DNA of 64,000 bases from Acidimicrobiales bacterium (lineage in GTDB: Bacteria > Actinomycetota > Acidimicrobiia > Acidimicrobiales > Palsa-688), in NCBI GenBank assembly GCA_036378675.1, contig DASUWA010000023.1:62001-126000 (forward strand). Reading direction: 5' to 3'. The position numbers and the translations under genes were made by a program. This document shows positions 53,745 to 63,983 of the stretch, one piece after another. The notes under the pieces were generated by a model. That model was not told where the DNA came from. It searched no databases and saw nothing but the letters and a program-made list of their open reading frames with translations. The first letter of the stretch is position 1. The number at the start of each line of letters is the position of its first letter.

Positions 53745-53870
53745 TAGGGTGGCGTCGCTCCGGCTGACCGGGGCGACATCACGACAGCGAAGTCCGGTGA
53801 GATCCCGGCACTGTCCCGCAACGGTGAAGCCCTTCGGGGGTAAGTCCGGACGCCTGGGTGATGTCGACGT
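53745..53870 (+). ncRNA. Cobalamin riboswitch
   Basis: Core consensus is present: AGTCCGGTGAGATCCCGGCA and CTGTCCCGCAACGGTGA (53790-53827), then TAAGTCCGGACGCCTG. The closing stem pairs GCGACATCAC (53773-53782) with GTGATGTCG (53858-53866). It ends about 85 nt before the transporter gene, whose ribosome site (AAGGAG) could be sequestered. Adenosylcobalamin excess would turn off cobalt uptake. Confidence 0.93.
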
Positions 53871-53956
53871 GACCGAACCCTCGGCGCAAGGGCGGTGCGT
53901 TTCGACGCTCAGCAGTTGTCGGGCCACTCCACCTTCGAGGCAGCAAGGAGAAGTGG

Positions 53957-55063
53957 ATGACCGAGACGCTTGGGGGTACGGGTCGAGGAGGGGTGGTGTT
54001 GTCGACGGCCGAGCGAGCTCGGTTGGGCCTGATGGCCGCGGTGGTGCTCGCGATCAACGTCATCGGCTGGGGCATCTTCATCTTTGCCATCGCCCCGCAC
54101 CACTTCCGGTACAAGGGCCTCGGGATCGGCTTGGGCGTTGCGCTGACCGCGTGGACCTTAGGGGCGAGGCACGGCTTCGACGCCGATCACATCTCGGCTA
54201 TCGACAACACCACCCGAAAGCTCATGGCCGACGGCAGCCGGCCGTTGGGCACCGGCTTCTTCTTTGCTCTCGGTCATGCGACAGTCCTCGTTTTGGTCGG
54301 TGCCGGGTTGTGCGTCGCGGCGCGGGCAGTGTTCGGGGCGATAGTCGATCCTGCTTCGAGCTTCGAGACAACCGGAGGGGTGATCGGAACTTCCCTGGCA
54401 GCCGGGTTTCTATACCTCATCGCGGCGTTGAACCTGGTCGTTCTGGCTGGAATCCTCAAAGTGTTCCGGCGGATGCGCCAGGGCGGCTTCGACGAAGAAG
54501 AACTCGAGCGCCAACTCCAGGCGAGAGGGCTCATGTACCGATTCTTCGGACGGTTCGTGCGATCAATCACGAAGAGCTGGCACATGTTCTTCGTCGGAGC
54601 CGTCTTCGGGATCGGCTTCGATACCGCCACGGAAGTGCTGCTCCTCAGCGCGACAGCAACAGCAGCAACCCAAGGCCTCCCTTGGTACGCGGTCCTTTCT
54701 CTGCCCCTGCTCTTCGCTGGCGGGCTCACCATCTTCGACACCCTCGACGGGTTCTTCATGAACTTCGCCTACGGGTGGGCCTTCGCCCGGCCGGTCCGCA
54801 AGGTGTACTACAACCTAGTCATCACCGGACTGTCCATCGCCGTCGCGCTGTTGATCGGCACCATCGAGATCGCCAGCGTTCTATCGGACAAGCTCAACCT
54901 TCACGGTGGCATTTGGGACCTCATGGCCAACTTCGACATCAATCAGGCCGGTTACATAGTCGTTGGGCTCTTCATCGCCGTTTGGTTCGCCGCTGTCACC
55001 TACTGGAAGTTTGCCCGGATCGAAACCCGCTGGGCCACAAGTGTGATCGACCAACCGGAGTAG
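53957..55063 (+). CDS. Nickel/cobalt transporter, NiCoT family (HoxN/NixA)
   Basis: A 368-residue, eight-TM permease. The signature RHGFDADHI at 71-79 (HX4DH type) is intact, as are FFFALGHATVLVLV, GFDTATEVLLL and LFAGGLTIFDTLDGFFM. It imports Ni2+ or Co2+. The cobalamin riboswitch just upstream indicates cobalt supply for B12, and nickel for the urease in this genome is possible too. ATG 53957 with AAGGAGAAG. Confidence 0.95.
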   Translation: MTETLGGTGRGGVVLSTAERARLGLMAAVVLAINVIGWGIFIFAIAPHHFRYKGLGIGLGVALTAWTLGARHGFDADHISAIDNTTRKLMADGSRPLGTGFFFALGHATVLVLVGAGLCVAARAVFGAIVDPASSFETTGGVIGTSLAAGFLYLIAALNLVVLAGILKVFRRMRQGGFDEEELERQLQARGLMYRFFGRFVRSITKSWHMFFVGAVFGIGFDTATEVLLLSATATAATQGLPWYAVLSLPLLFAGGLTIFDTLDGFFMNFAYGWAFARPVRKVYYNLVITGLSIAVALLIGTIEIASVLSDKLNLHGGIWDLMANFDINQAGYIVVGLFIAVWFAAVTYWKFARIETRWATSVIDQPE

Positions 55064-55084
55064 CGCAGAGTGGCCCACAAGCGA

Positions 55085-55744
55085 TCATTCTGGACGCAAG
55101 ATCCCAAGCAGTTCTCCGTCCGGTGTCGTCACCAGAAGCTCACGAACGCGGCTGCCCGCCATGCGTTCCCGGGCTTCTTTTAGGTTCTCGCTGGGTCTGA
55201 TCGTGGTGGGTCCGGGTCTCATCACGTCGCCGGCGGAGCGCGGGTCTTCGGCATCGATCGCATCCAGGTGCTCTAAGCGTCCGGCCACGATTCCCTGACT
55301 GTTGACCACCACAGAAGCGGTGATGTTGGGTCCCAATCGCCGGCGGACTGCACCGACCTGTTCGTCGACGTCGCAGGTCCGCACGCCGCGATCCATCGCG
55401 GTCAGGACGCGGGGTTCGGACGGGCCAGGCCCCTCAGTCGCCCAACCCGCTGCGATCCAGTCGATCTTGCCGGTCGAGTAGTCGTAAACCTCGACGAATC
55501 CGAGTTGTTCGAGCCGCCACGCGGCTCGCGGGCTCATGTCTCAAAGGGCATCCCAGCAGTAGACGGCGACCGGCCGGGAGGCGTCGAGTCGAGCAGCGCT
55601 GTGGGAGTCGAGTTCTTTGAGGGGAATGTTCACCGCACCCGGAATGTGTTCCTCCGCATACTCATCGGCTGGGAGGACCTCAACCAGCTGGGCTCCGTTG
55701 TCCATCAGTTCGCGAAGGCGGTGACGATCAATCGACCTAGGCAT
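55085..55744 (-). CDS. Rhodanese-CBS protein with in-frame TGA (candidate selenocysteine)
   Basis: A single 219-codon frame from ATG 55744 (strong GGAGGAG) to 55085, broken only by TGA at codon 68 (55543-55541). Codons 1-67 are a rhodanese N part, LVEVLPADEYAEEHIPGAVNIPLKEL, ending in VAVYC63WDAL. After TGA the same frame gives DMSPRAAWRLEQLGFVEVYDYSTGKIDWIAAG, the rest of the rhodanese, then a CBS-pair-like region. I recall homologues with Cys at this position (YCxxxxCDxSPRAA). A hairpin follows 12 nt after TGA. Either Sec is inserted or this is a fresh nonsense mutation. Confidence 0.7.
55510..55528 (-). promoter_or_regulatory. Hairpin downstream of the in-frame TGA (SECIS-like)
   Basis: On the minus strand: CGAGCCGC-GTG-GCGGCTCG, a perfect 8-bp stem with a 3-nt loop starting with G. 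The loop begins 20 nt after the TGA (55541). These values fall in the range described for bacterial SECIS elements (16-37 nt, G at the first loop positions). High GC makes chance hairpins common. Confidence 0.45.
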
Positions 55745-55779
55745 CGGTCTCCTCCGGATGGGTTTCGATGTGTTCTCAG

Positions 55780-57575
<1,796 letters not shown>

Positions 57576-57679
57576 GCTCCCCTCACCATAGCGCCGGGCA
57601 CGACCAACCAAAGTCGTGCGCTGGGTTCAATCCTCGGTCCCGACGGCGACGAAACACGAGCTCTCGTTACGCTCACGCC

Positions 57680-57796
57680 GTGCCTGTGCCTCTGAAAGAC
57701 GGCTCTCAGACAGGGATCTCGTACGACTCGGTCGCTGCGACGTATCAGCGCGTCGCGGCTCCGCGGTTCTGCCTATCCATATTCCGGTTGGGATAG
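57680..57796 (+). pseudogene. Methyltransferase N-terminal remnant
   Basis: GTG 57680 opens a 38-residue frame, VPVPLKDGSQTGISYDSVAA then TYQRVAAPRF and a short tail to TAG. The stretch YDSVAATYxRVAAPRF resembles the start of class I SAM methyltransferases (YDxVAxxYD), but the SAM motif never follows. It lies in the 237-bp gap between the TPP riboswitch and a CoA-transferase gene. Probably the end of a deleted gene; a small real gene cannot be excluded. Confidence 0.35.
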
Positions 57797-57812
57797 GGCC
57801 CGGGCCCAAGAC

Positions 57813-58958
57813 TTAGCGCAACACCCCTGAAGCGCGCAGTTCGGCTGCCGCATCGGTATCGATGCCCGCCCACTCGGCGAGGACCTCGTCGGTGTGCTCG
57901 CCAATCTCGGGAGGGGGGCGGCGGAGCGAACCGGGGGTCACGCTGAACCGCGGCGCCGGCGCGGGTTGCGCAACACCGTCAACATCCGCGTAGGCGTGCC
58001 GACCCGAGTTGTGGGGGTGGTCTGGCACCTCGTCGATGTCGAGCACTGGGGTTACACAGGCATCGCTGCCCTCGAACGTCTTGCACCACTCTTCACGTGT
58101 GCGGGTTTTGAATACTTCAGAAAAACGTCGCTTGACCTCGGGCCAGCTGGCCGAATCCATCTGGGCAGGAAGCGAGCCGGGGTCGAGGCCGAGGCCCTCG
58201 ATCAACCGGGCGTAGAACTGTGGCTCGATCGCGCCCACCGAAACCCATCGGCCGTCTGCAGCCTCGTACGCGTCGTAGAAAGGCGCGCCGGAGTCGAGCA
58301 GGTTCGTGCCGCGCGGGGACGGCGGTGAACGTCGAGGCCCGAAGAAGGGGAGCATGAGCAATGCGCTCCCGTCGACCATCGCCGCGTCGACGACCTGACC
58401 CCGCCCGCTGCGCCGCGCTTCGACAAGTGCGCACATCAACCCGAACGCCAAAAGCATCCCGCCCCCTCCGAAGTCGCCGACCAGGTTCAGAGGCGGAGTG
58501 GGAGGCTGGCCCGCCCGACCGATCATTCCGAGCGCACCGCTCAGCGAGATGTAGTTGATGTCGTGCCCCGCGCTTTTTGCCAGCGGCCCATCCTGACCGA
58601 AACCAGTCATCCGTCCGTACACGAGCGCGGGATTGCGGCCGAGGCACACCTGCGGTCCCAATCCCAGGCGTTCCATGACACCGGGACGGAAGCCCTCGAT
58701 CAACATCTCGGCCGACTCAACCAAACGGAGGACGACATCGATTCCCGCGGGGTGCTTGAGGTCCACGGCTACCGACCGCTGCCCCCGGCCGAGCAGCTCA
58801 GAGCTGAAGGCAGGCGCACCCGCAAGACGGTCAACCCGCACGACGTCCGCTCCCATGTCGGCGAGCATGCAAGCGGCGAACGGTCCCGGCGCAAGGCTGG
58901 CGATCTGAAGCACCCTGATTCCGGCCAGCGGACCGACGGGAGGCATTGCCGCGTTCAC
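57813..58958 (-). CDS. CaiB/BaiF (family III) CoA-transferase
   Basis: A 381-residue single-domain enzyme: GIRVLQIASLAPGPFAACMLADMGADVVRVDRL starts it. The catalytic Asp is in GRGQVVDAAMVDGSALL, and LVGDFGGGGMLLAFGLM and DACVTPVLDIDE are family blocks. It resembles alpha-methylacyl-CoA racemase more than true transferases (MTGFGQDGPLAKSAGHDINYISLSGAL), so a racemase is possible. GTG 58958 or ATG 58946 is the start. Divergent from the tandem CoA-transferase gene, 49 bp away. Confidence 0.9.
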   Translation of the reverse strand: MNAAMPPVGPLAGIRVLQIASLAPGPFAACMLADMGADVVRVDRLAGAPAFSSELLGRGQRSVAVDLKHPAGIDVVLRLVESAEMLIEGFRPGVMERLGLGPQVCLGRNPALVYGRMTGFGQDGPLAKSAGHDINYISLSGALGMIGRAGQPPTPPLNLVGDFGGGGMLLAFGLMCALVEARRSGRGQVVDAAMVDGSALLMLPFFGPRRSPPSPRGTNLLDSGAPFYDAYEAADGRWVSVGAIEPQFYARLIEGLGLDPGSLPAQMDSASWPEVKRRFSEVFKTRTREEWCKTFEGSDACVTPVLDIDEVPDHPHNSGRHAYADVDGVAQPAPAPRFSVTPGSLRRPPPEIGEHTDEVLAEWAGIDTDAAAELRASGVLR

Positions 58959-59007
58959 GGCGGGGGAGGTTAGGGCAACACCATGTCTGCACGTTTATTA
59001 TCCGACA

Positions 59008-61338
59008 ATGACCGGACCGCTGGACGGCACCAGAGTGGTCGACCTCACCGACCTGCGGGGCGCAATGTGCGCACGCATCCTGGCTGATTTGGGAGCCGAC
59101 GTGATCCGGATCATGTCGCCCGCCGAAGATCTCAGTCCTCGCCTTTCCCACACGTACCGCAACGCCAACAAGCGCGGCACCACCATCGACGTTCAGTCCG
59201 AAATGGGAAGGGACGCGCTGGAGCCCTACCTGGCGTCGGCCGAAGTCCTGGTGAACAACCTCGGACCCTCTAAGTGCGCTGCCGCCGGCCTCGATCCAGC
59301 CGACGTGTATGAACGCCACCCCCACCTGGTTCACGTCGCCATCGCAGACTTCGGCCTCAGCGGCCCTCAGTCGGGATGGCACCTCGAGCCGCTTCCAGCC
59401 CTCGCCGCATCCGGCACTCTGCACGCAAGCGGGTTCCCGGACCGCCCACCTTGCTGGATCCCGGGACATCTCGCCCACGACTGCGCGTCTGTCTATGCGG
59501 CGCTCGGAGCGATCTCGGCTCTCATGGACCGGGGTCGGACCGGCGAGGGTCAGCTCGTCGAGGTCAGCGTGCAAGAAGCGGCGCTCGCCGGCACCGTGCC
59601 GTGGTCTGTGGTCCTGCAGGACTACGCCAAGATCAACCCGTTGCTCCCGGTCCAGGGAACCCGCAACGCAGACGGCTCCTACTGGGTACTGCCCGCCTCC
59701 GACGGTTGGGTGCGCACCGTCATCGGCAACAGCAAGCAATGGCGCGGCTTTCTGTCCGTCCTTGGAAATCCCGAGGCGCTCGAGCAGCCGGAATGGAAGA
59801 ACCCCGTCTTCCGGATCACCAACAGCGACGTGGTGCGCCTCATCGCGCAGGAGCGGCTGACCGACCGTACGCGCGCCGAGCTATTCCAGGAGGCGATGCA
59901 GTCGGGCGCGACCGTGGGAGTCATCCACCAGCCGTCCGAGTTCGTCGCCCATCCGCAAACCAAGGCTCGTCAGGTGTTCCTCGACACGGGTTTCGACGAG
60001 CTCGAGGGCGCGCCCTTCGTCGCACCGCCGCTTCGCCTCTCCGCAACGCCCAGCTCCTTGCGCAAAGGCGCGCCACGCAATGGCGATTCCGAGCCGGCCT
60101 GGGAGGCGCGAACGCCCTCACATCCTGTGTCTACCGGAACCGGAGGAAGAGGGCTGCTTCTCCAAGGGATCCGCGTCGTGGAATTCGGGATGGCGGCTGT
60201 CGTTCCCGAAACGTGCATGGTCCTGTCCGAGCTGGGAGCCGACGTCATCAAGATCGAATCCGAATCCCATCTCGACGTGCTCCGGGCGACCGGCATGGGT
60301 CGGGTCAACTGCGGCTTCGCGTTCAACGCCGAGTGTCGCGGCCGGCGCAGCGTTGCGCTGAACTTAGACTCGGCGGAAGGCCGGCGACTGGCGTTGGAGC
60401 TTTGCGCTACAGCCGACGTGGTTGCCGAGAACTACCGCGGCGGCGTTCTCGACGATCTGGGCCTCGGGTTCGAACAGGTGAAAAAAGTCAACCCGGCGGT
60501 GATCTACGTCACCTCGCAGGGATACGGCCGCGAGGGGCCGTTGGCCCGGGTTCCTGCATACGGGCCCCTCAACCTCGGATTCGTGGGGCTGCACGGCCTT
60601 TGGAACCACCCCGACGCGCCCTATCCGTGTGGTACTTCTCTCAACCATCCCGACCACATCGCCGGCAAGATGCTCGCGGTGGGAGTGCTCGCCGCGCTCG
60701 ACCACCGGCGCAGGACCGGTGAAGGGCAGCTGGTCGACATGGCACAGACGGACCTTGCCGCATTCCTTCTGGGCGAGGCTTACCTCGAGGCCTTCGCGTC
60801 CGGCGTCGACCCTCGGCCGCTCGGCAATGCCAGCCCTCACGCCGTTCCACACGGTGTGTATCCCGCGGCCGGAGAGGACAGCTGGCTCGCTGTCGCCGTT
60901 CCCGACGACGCCGCTTGGGTTCGGCTATGCGGGGCGTTGGGCTGGCCGGAGTCGGAGGATGAATCGACTCTGGCGGGCCGTCTCCAACGGCGCGGCCTGA
61001 TCGACGAACGCCTAACTGCATGGACCTCCTCCCGCGACTCCGCAGACGCGGCACGGTTCCTGCAGGAGGGAGGCGTCTCGGCGATGCCTGTGCTGGGCCC
61101 GCTCGATCATCTGTCCGACCCTCACTTGATGGAACGGGACTTCATAGTGCGGCTCCACCACCCCGAAGTGGGGGACGAGCGACACGCGGGCAACCCCCTG
61201 CGCATGTCGGCGCTTCGTCAACGCACCGCTGCATCAGCCCCGTGCCTGGGGGCGGACACCGAGGAGGTGTTGAACTCCGTATTGGGGTTGTCGGTCTCCG
61301 ACGTGGCTGCCCTGATCGAGAAGGGGGTCTGCCGGTGA
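59008..61338 (+). CDS. Tandem CaiB/BaiF CoA-transferase fusion
   Basis: The 776-residue protein has two family III halves (about 1-370 and 385-776). The catalytic position is Glu in the first half (GEGQLVEVSVQEAAL) and Asp in the second (GEGQLVDMAQTDL), so the second half is the likely active site. This is the same architecture as the 784-residue protein at 41244-43598. ATG 59008. It ends 4 bp before the convergent methyltransferase gene. Substrate unknown. Confidence 0.9.
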   Translation: MTGPLDGTRVVDLTDLRGAMCARILADLGADVIRIMSPAEDLSPRLSHTYRNANKRGTTIDVQSEMGRDALEPYLASAEVLVNNLGPSKCAAAGLDPADVYERHPHLVHVAIADFGLSGPQSGWHLEPLPALAASGTLHASGFPDRPPCWIPGHLAHDCASVYAALGAISALMDRGRTGEGQLVEVSVQEAALAGTVPWSVVLQDYAKINPLLPVQGTRNADGSYWVLPASDGWVRTVIGNSKQWRGFLSVLGNPEALEQPEWKNPVFRITNSDVVRLIAQERLTDRTRAELFQEAMQSGATVGVIHQPSEFVAHPQTKARQVFLDTGFDELEGAPFVAPPLRLSATPSSLRKGAPRNGDSEPAWEARTPSHPVSTGTGGRGLLLQGIRVVEFGMAAVVPETCMVLSELGADVIKIESESHLDVLRATGMGRVNCGFAFNAECRGRRSVALNLDSAEGRRLALELCATADVVAENYRGGVLDDLGLGFEQVKKVNPAVIYVTSQGYGREGPLARVPAYGPLNLGFVGLHGLWNHPDAPYPCGTSLNHPDHIAGKMLAVGVLAALDHRRRTGEGQLVDMAQTDLAAFLLGEAYLEAFASGVDPRPLGNASPHAVPHGVYPAAGEDSWLAVAVPDDAAWVRLCGALGWPESEDESTLAGRLQRRGLIDERLTAWTSSRDSADAARFLQEGGVSAMPVLGPLDHLSDPHLMERDFIVRLHHPEVGDERHAGNPLRMSALRQRTAASAPCLGADTEEVLNSVLGLSVSDVAALIEKGVCR

Positions 61339-61342
61339 CCCT

Positions 61343-62155
61343 TCAGGTCGGCTTGCGGGCCAGATAGCCGACGACCTTGATCTCCGCGCGCAAAGGCAGT
61401 CCGTCGGACAGGCGCGACCGGGCTTCTTCGACAGCGGCCTGGTAGAACGCTTCCTCGCCGACGTTCTGGATCGCCTCGTACGCCGGTCCGGTGGACGCGA
61501 GAGCGCGAGCAAACAGGTCGGGGTCAGGAAACTCCCACGCGAAGGGAACGTCCGCCCGCCGGACGTCGACGAACCCGCACGACTCGAGGAGTTGCTCGCC
61601 CAAACCGGGACGGCCGAGCGACACCATGGCCGCCTGATTGTCGACCTTCTCCTCGGTGGCGAGGCGGAACGGTGCCAGCGCCCACGCGCCCGGCGACACC
61701 TTCAGATGTCCCCAGACCGTCAGTCCGAACCGTCCGCCCGGCTTGAGGACGCGGTAAATCTCGGTGACCGCGTCAGGCGTCGTGCCCCAGATACCGCGGA
61801 AGCTGGTGGCGACGTCGAAGGATTCGGCTTCCCACGGGAGGTGGTTCATGTCCCCGACCCGGATATCCGAGCCCGGGCTGCGAAAGCGGGCGACCGACAC
61901 CAATCTCGGCGAGGCGTCGATGCCGGCGCATTGCGCGCCGCGCAGGTGCGCCAGCTCGAGAGACAGCCCGGCACCACAAGCGACGTCGAGAAGCCGGTCG
62001 CCGGCTCCTACCTCGAGTTGATGGTGGACGTAGATGTACTCGCGGCAGTTCTGCGGCTCGTGCAGGGTCGCACAGTCGACCGCTTTGCGGCCCCATCCTT
62101 CGTCGACCAACTTCCATTGCGGAGTGGACGAATCCGATGGGGTCATCGCCGTCAT
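61343..62155 (-). CDS. Class I SAM-dependent methyltransferase
   Basis: A 270-residue protein from ATG 62155, inside the stop of the CoA-binding gene (ATGA); ATG 62146 is also in frame. The SAM motif I is LLDVACGAGLSLELAHLRGAQCAGIDAS, followed by IRVGDMNHLPWEAESFDVATSFRGIWGTTPDAV and VLKPGGRFGLTVWG, a UbiE/Methyltransf_11-type core. The C-terminal part (RRADVPFAWEFPDPDLFARALASTGP) resembles methyltransferases acting on small molecules. It is the third gene of the metY operon; substrate unknown. Confidence 0.88.
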   Translation of the reverse strand: MTAMTPSDSSTPQWKLVDEGWGRKAVDCATLHEPQNCREYIYVHHQLEVGAGDRLLDVACGAGLSLELAHLRGAQCAGIDASPRLVSVARFRSPGSDIRVGDMNHLPWEAESFDVATSFRGIWGTTPDAVTEIYRVLKPGGRFGLTVWGHLKVSPGAWALAPFRLATEEKVDNQAAMVSLGRPGLGEQLLESCGFVDVRRADVPFAWEFPDPDLFARALASTGPAYEAIQNVGEEAFYQAAVEEARSRLSDGLPLRAEIKVVGYLARKPT

Positions 62156-62691
62156 TTCCCGGACGATCCCAGGCGGGTGGGGCGCTTGGCGCTGATCACT
62201 CCGGTGTCGAAACCGGCGAGGTGCAGGCCACCCGCAAAGCGGGCGTGCTCGATCTTCACGCAGCGGTTCATCACCACCGAGAGTCCCGCGGCGTGAGCCA
62301 GCTCGGCGGCGTCGTCGCTCCACAGCCCGAGCTGGGCCCAGAACGTGCGGGCCCCTGCCTCGACCGCGTCCGCCGCGACGGCCGGGAGCTCCGCCTCCCG
62401 GCGGAACACATCCACGAGATCCGGGGACTCCGGTAGATCGCCCAACGTCGCGTACACAGGGTGGCCGAGGATCGACTTCTCCCTCGGGTTGACGAACCAT
62501 ACGGTGAAGTCGGTGCTCGAACTCAGCAGGTAGGTAGCAACGAAGTGGCTTGCCCGCGCAGGGTTGGACGACGCGCCCACGATCGCGACTGTCTTGGTTC
62601 GGTTGAGGATCTGCAGTCGCTCCGGCGCGGTCGGTGGCCGCCACGGCTCTAGTGCGGATTCGGATCGCTCGGCGCGGAGCGGTGCGGTCAT
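62152..62691 (-). CDS. CoA-binding-domain protein (YccU-like)
   Basis: A 179-residue Rossmann-like CoA_binding_2 protein. TKTVAIVGASSNPARASHFVATYLL is the nucleotide-binding start, then FVNPREKSILGHPVYATLGDLPESPDLVDVFRR and GARTFWAQLGLWSDDAAELAHAAGLSVVMNRCVKIEHARF. The family role is unproven, but it is often beside metY as here, with 4-bp overlaps on both sides. Confidence 0.9.
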   Translation of the reverse strand: MTAPLRAERSESALEPWRPPTAPERLQILNRTKTVAIVGASSNPARASHFVATYLLSSSTDFTVWFVNPREKSILGHPVYATLGDLPESPDLVDVFRREAELPAVAADAVEAGARTFWAQLGLWSDDAAELAHAAGLSVVMNRCVKIEHARFAGGLHLAGFDTGVISAKRPTRLGSSGK

Positions 62692-63983
62692 TTGTCCGCC
62701 TTCGAAGCGATCGTCAGCGCCCGGTCGAAGTCCCAGATGATGTCGTCGAGATCCTCGATCCCGACTGACACCCGCACCAGGTCCGCCGCCACACCCGCGG
62801 CGGCGATCGCCTCGTCGGAAAGCTGCCGATGAGTGGTCGATGCGGGGTGGATCACGAGCGTCTTGGTGTCGCCGATGTTGGCCAGGTGGCTGGCGAGCTC
62901 AGTAGCCTCCACGAAGGCCTCGCCCGCTTCCCTCCCGCCCTTGAGTCCGAACGAGAAAACCGCACCGGGCCCGCGCGGCATGTAGCGGCGGGCGAGGTCG
63001 TGATAAGGCGAGGCGGTGAGGCCGGCGAACGCCACCCAGGCAACGGCAGGATGGTCGGACAGGTACTCGGCGAGGCGCATTGCGTTTGACACGTGGGCAT
63101 CCATACGGAGCGACAGCGTTTCGAGGCCCTGCAGCAGGAGGAACGCGTTCAGGGGCGCAAGGGCGGCTCCGAAATCGCGCAGCTGTTCGACGCGCAGCTG
63201 AGTGCAGAAGCCGTACTCGGCGAAGTTGTCCCAGTAGCGCAGGCCGCCGTAACTGGGAACCGGCTCCGTCATTCGGGGAAAACGGCCGTTGGCCCAATCG
63301 AAGCGCCCGCTCTCCACGACCACGCCACCCATCGACGTGCCGTGCCCTCCGATGAACTTGGTAGCCGAGTGCAGGACCACATCTGCGCCGTGCTCAAAGG
63401 GGCGGCAGAGGTAAGGAGTGGCCATGGTCGAGTCCACTACGAGCGGCACGCCCAAAGAGTGCGCGCCGTCGGCCAGAGCCTCGAGGTCGGCGACAACACC
63501 AGAGGGGTTGGCGATGATCTCGGTGTAGAACGCCTTGGTTTCGGGACGTGCTGCAGCGACGAAAGCGGCGGGGTCGTCCGGAGCGACGAACGTGGTCTCG
63601 ATACCCAATCGCCGAAGCGATACGTCGAGCAGGGTATGAGTGCCGCCGTAAAGGGCGGCGCTGCTCACGATGTGATCGCCAGCGCCGGCGACTCCGGTGA
63701 ATAGAAGTGTCTCTGCGGCTTGGCCGCTCGACGTGGCGACAGCACCGATACCGCCCTCCAGGTTCGCCATTCGTTCTTCGAACGCGGCAACGGTCGGGTT
63801 CGCGATCCGCGTGTAGATGTTTCCGTACTTCTGCAATGCGAACAGGTCGGCGGCGTCGGCGGCGTCCTCGAACACGAAGGCGGTGGTCTGGTAGATAGGA
63901 ACGGCGCGCGCCCCGGTCGTGGCATCGGGCCGGTTACCGGCGTGGACGGCTCTTGTGCGGAAACCCCACTCGTGATCCTGCAC
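62688..63983 (-). CDS. metY: O-acetylhomoserine sulfhydrylase (aminocarboxypropyltransferase)
   Basis: A 431-residue PLP enzyme of the Cys/Met metabolism family. It adds sulfide (or methanethiol) to O-acetylhomoserine for methionine synthesis. The PLP-Lys is Lys209 in LHSATKFIGGHGT; Tyr and Arg for phosphate binding are in YTRIANPT (57-63). GLRYWDNFAEYGFCTQLRVEQLRDFGAALAP and the long chain separate MetY from MetB/MetC. ATG 63983. First gene of metY/CoA-binding/methyltransferase. Confidence 0.95.
   Translation of the reverse strand: MQDHEWGFRTRAVHAGNRPDATTGARAVPIYQTTAFVFEDAADAADLFALQKYGNIYTRIANPTVAAFEERMANLEGGIGAVATSSGQAAETLLFTGVAGAGDHIVSSAALYGGTHTLLDVSLRRLGIETTFVAPDDPAAFVAAARPETKAFYTEIIANPSGVVADLEALADGAHSLGVPLVVDSTMATPYLCRPFEHGADVVLHSATKFIGGHGTSMGGVVVESGRFDWANGRFPRMTEPVPSYGGLRYWDNFAEYGFCTQLRVEQLRDFGAALAPLNAFLLLQGLETLSLRMDAHVSNAMRLAEYLSDHPAVAWVAFAGLTASPYHDLARRYMPRGPGAVFSFGLKGGREAGEAFVEATELASHLANIGDTKTLVIHPASTTHRQLSDEAIAAAGVAADLVRVSVGIEDLDDIIWDFDRALTIASKADK

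Noticed and set aside
53749-55200. Plus-strand ORF of 483 codons across the transporter
   Set aside because: Runs through the cobalamin riboswitch and has Arg/Ser-rich shadow composition; the 53957 frame is a clear NiCoT protein.
57600-57660. tRNA-like T-arm (GGTTCAATCC) after the thiC riboswitch
   Set aside because: No acceptor or anticodon stems could be paired around it.
59376-60722. Plus-strand ORF of 448 codons
   Set aside because: Out-of-frame shadow of the tandem CoA-transferase, Arg-rich with no motifs.
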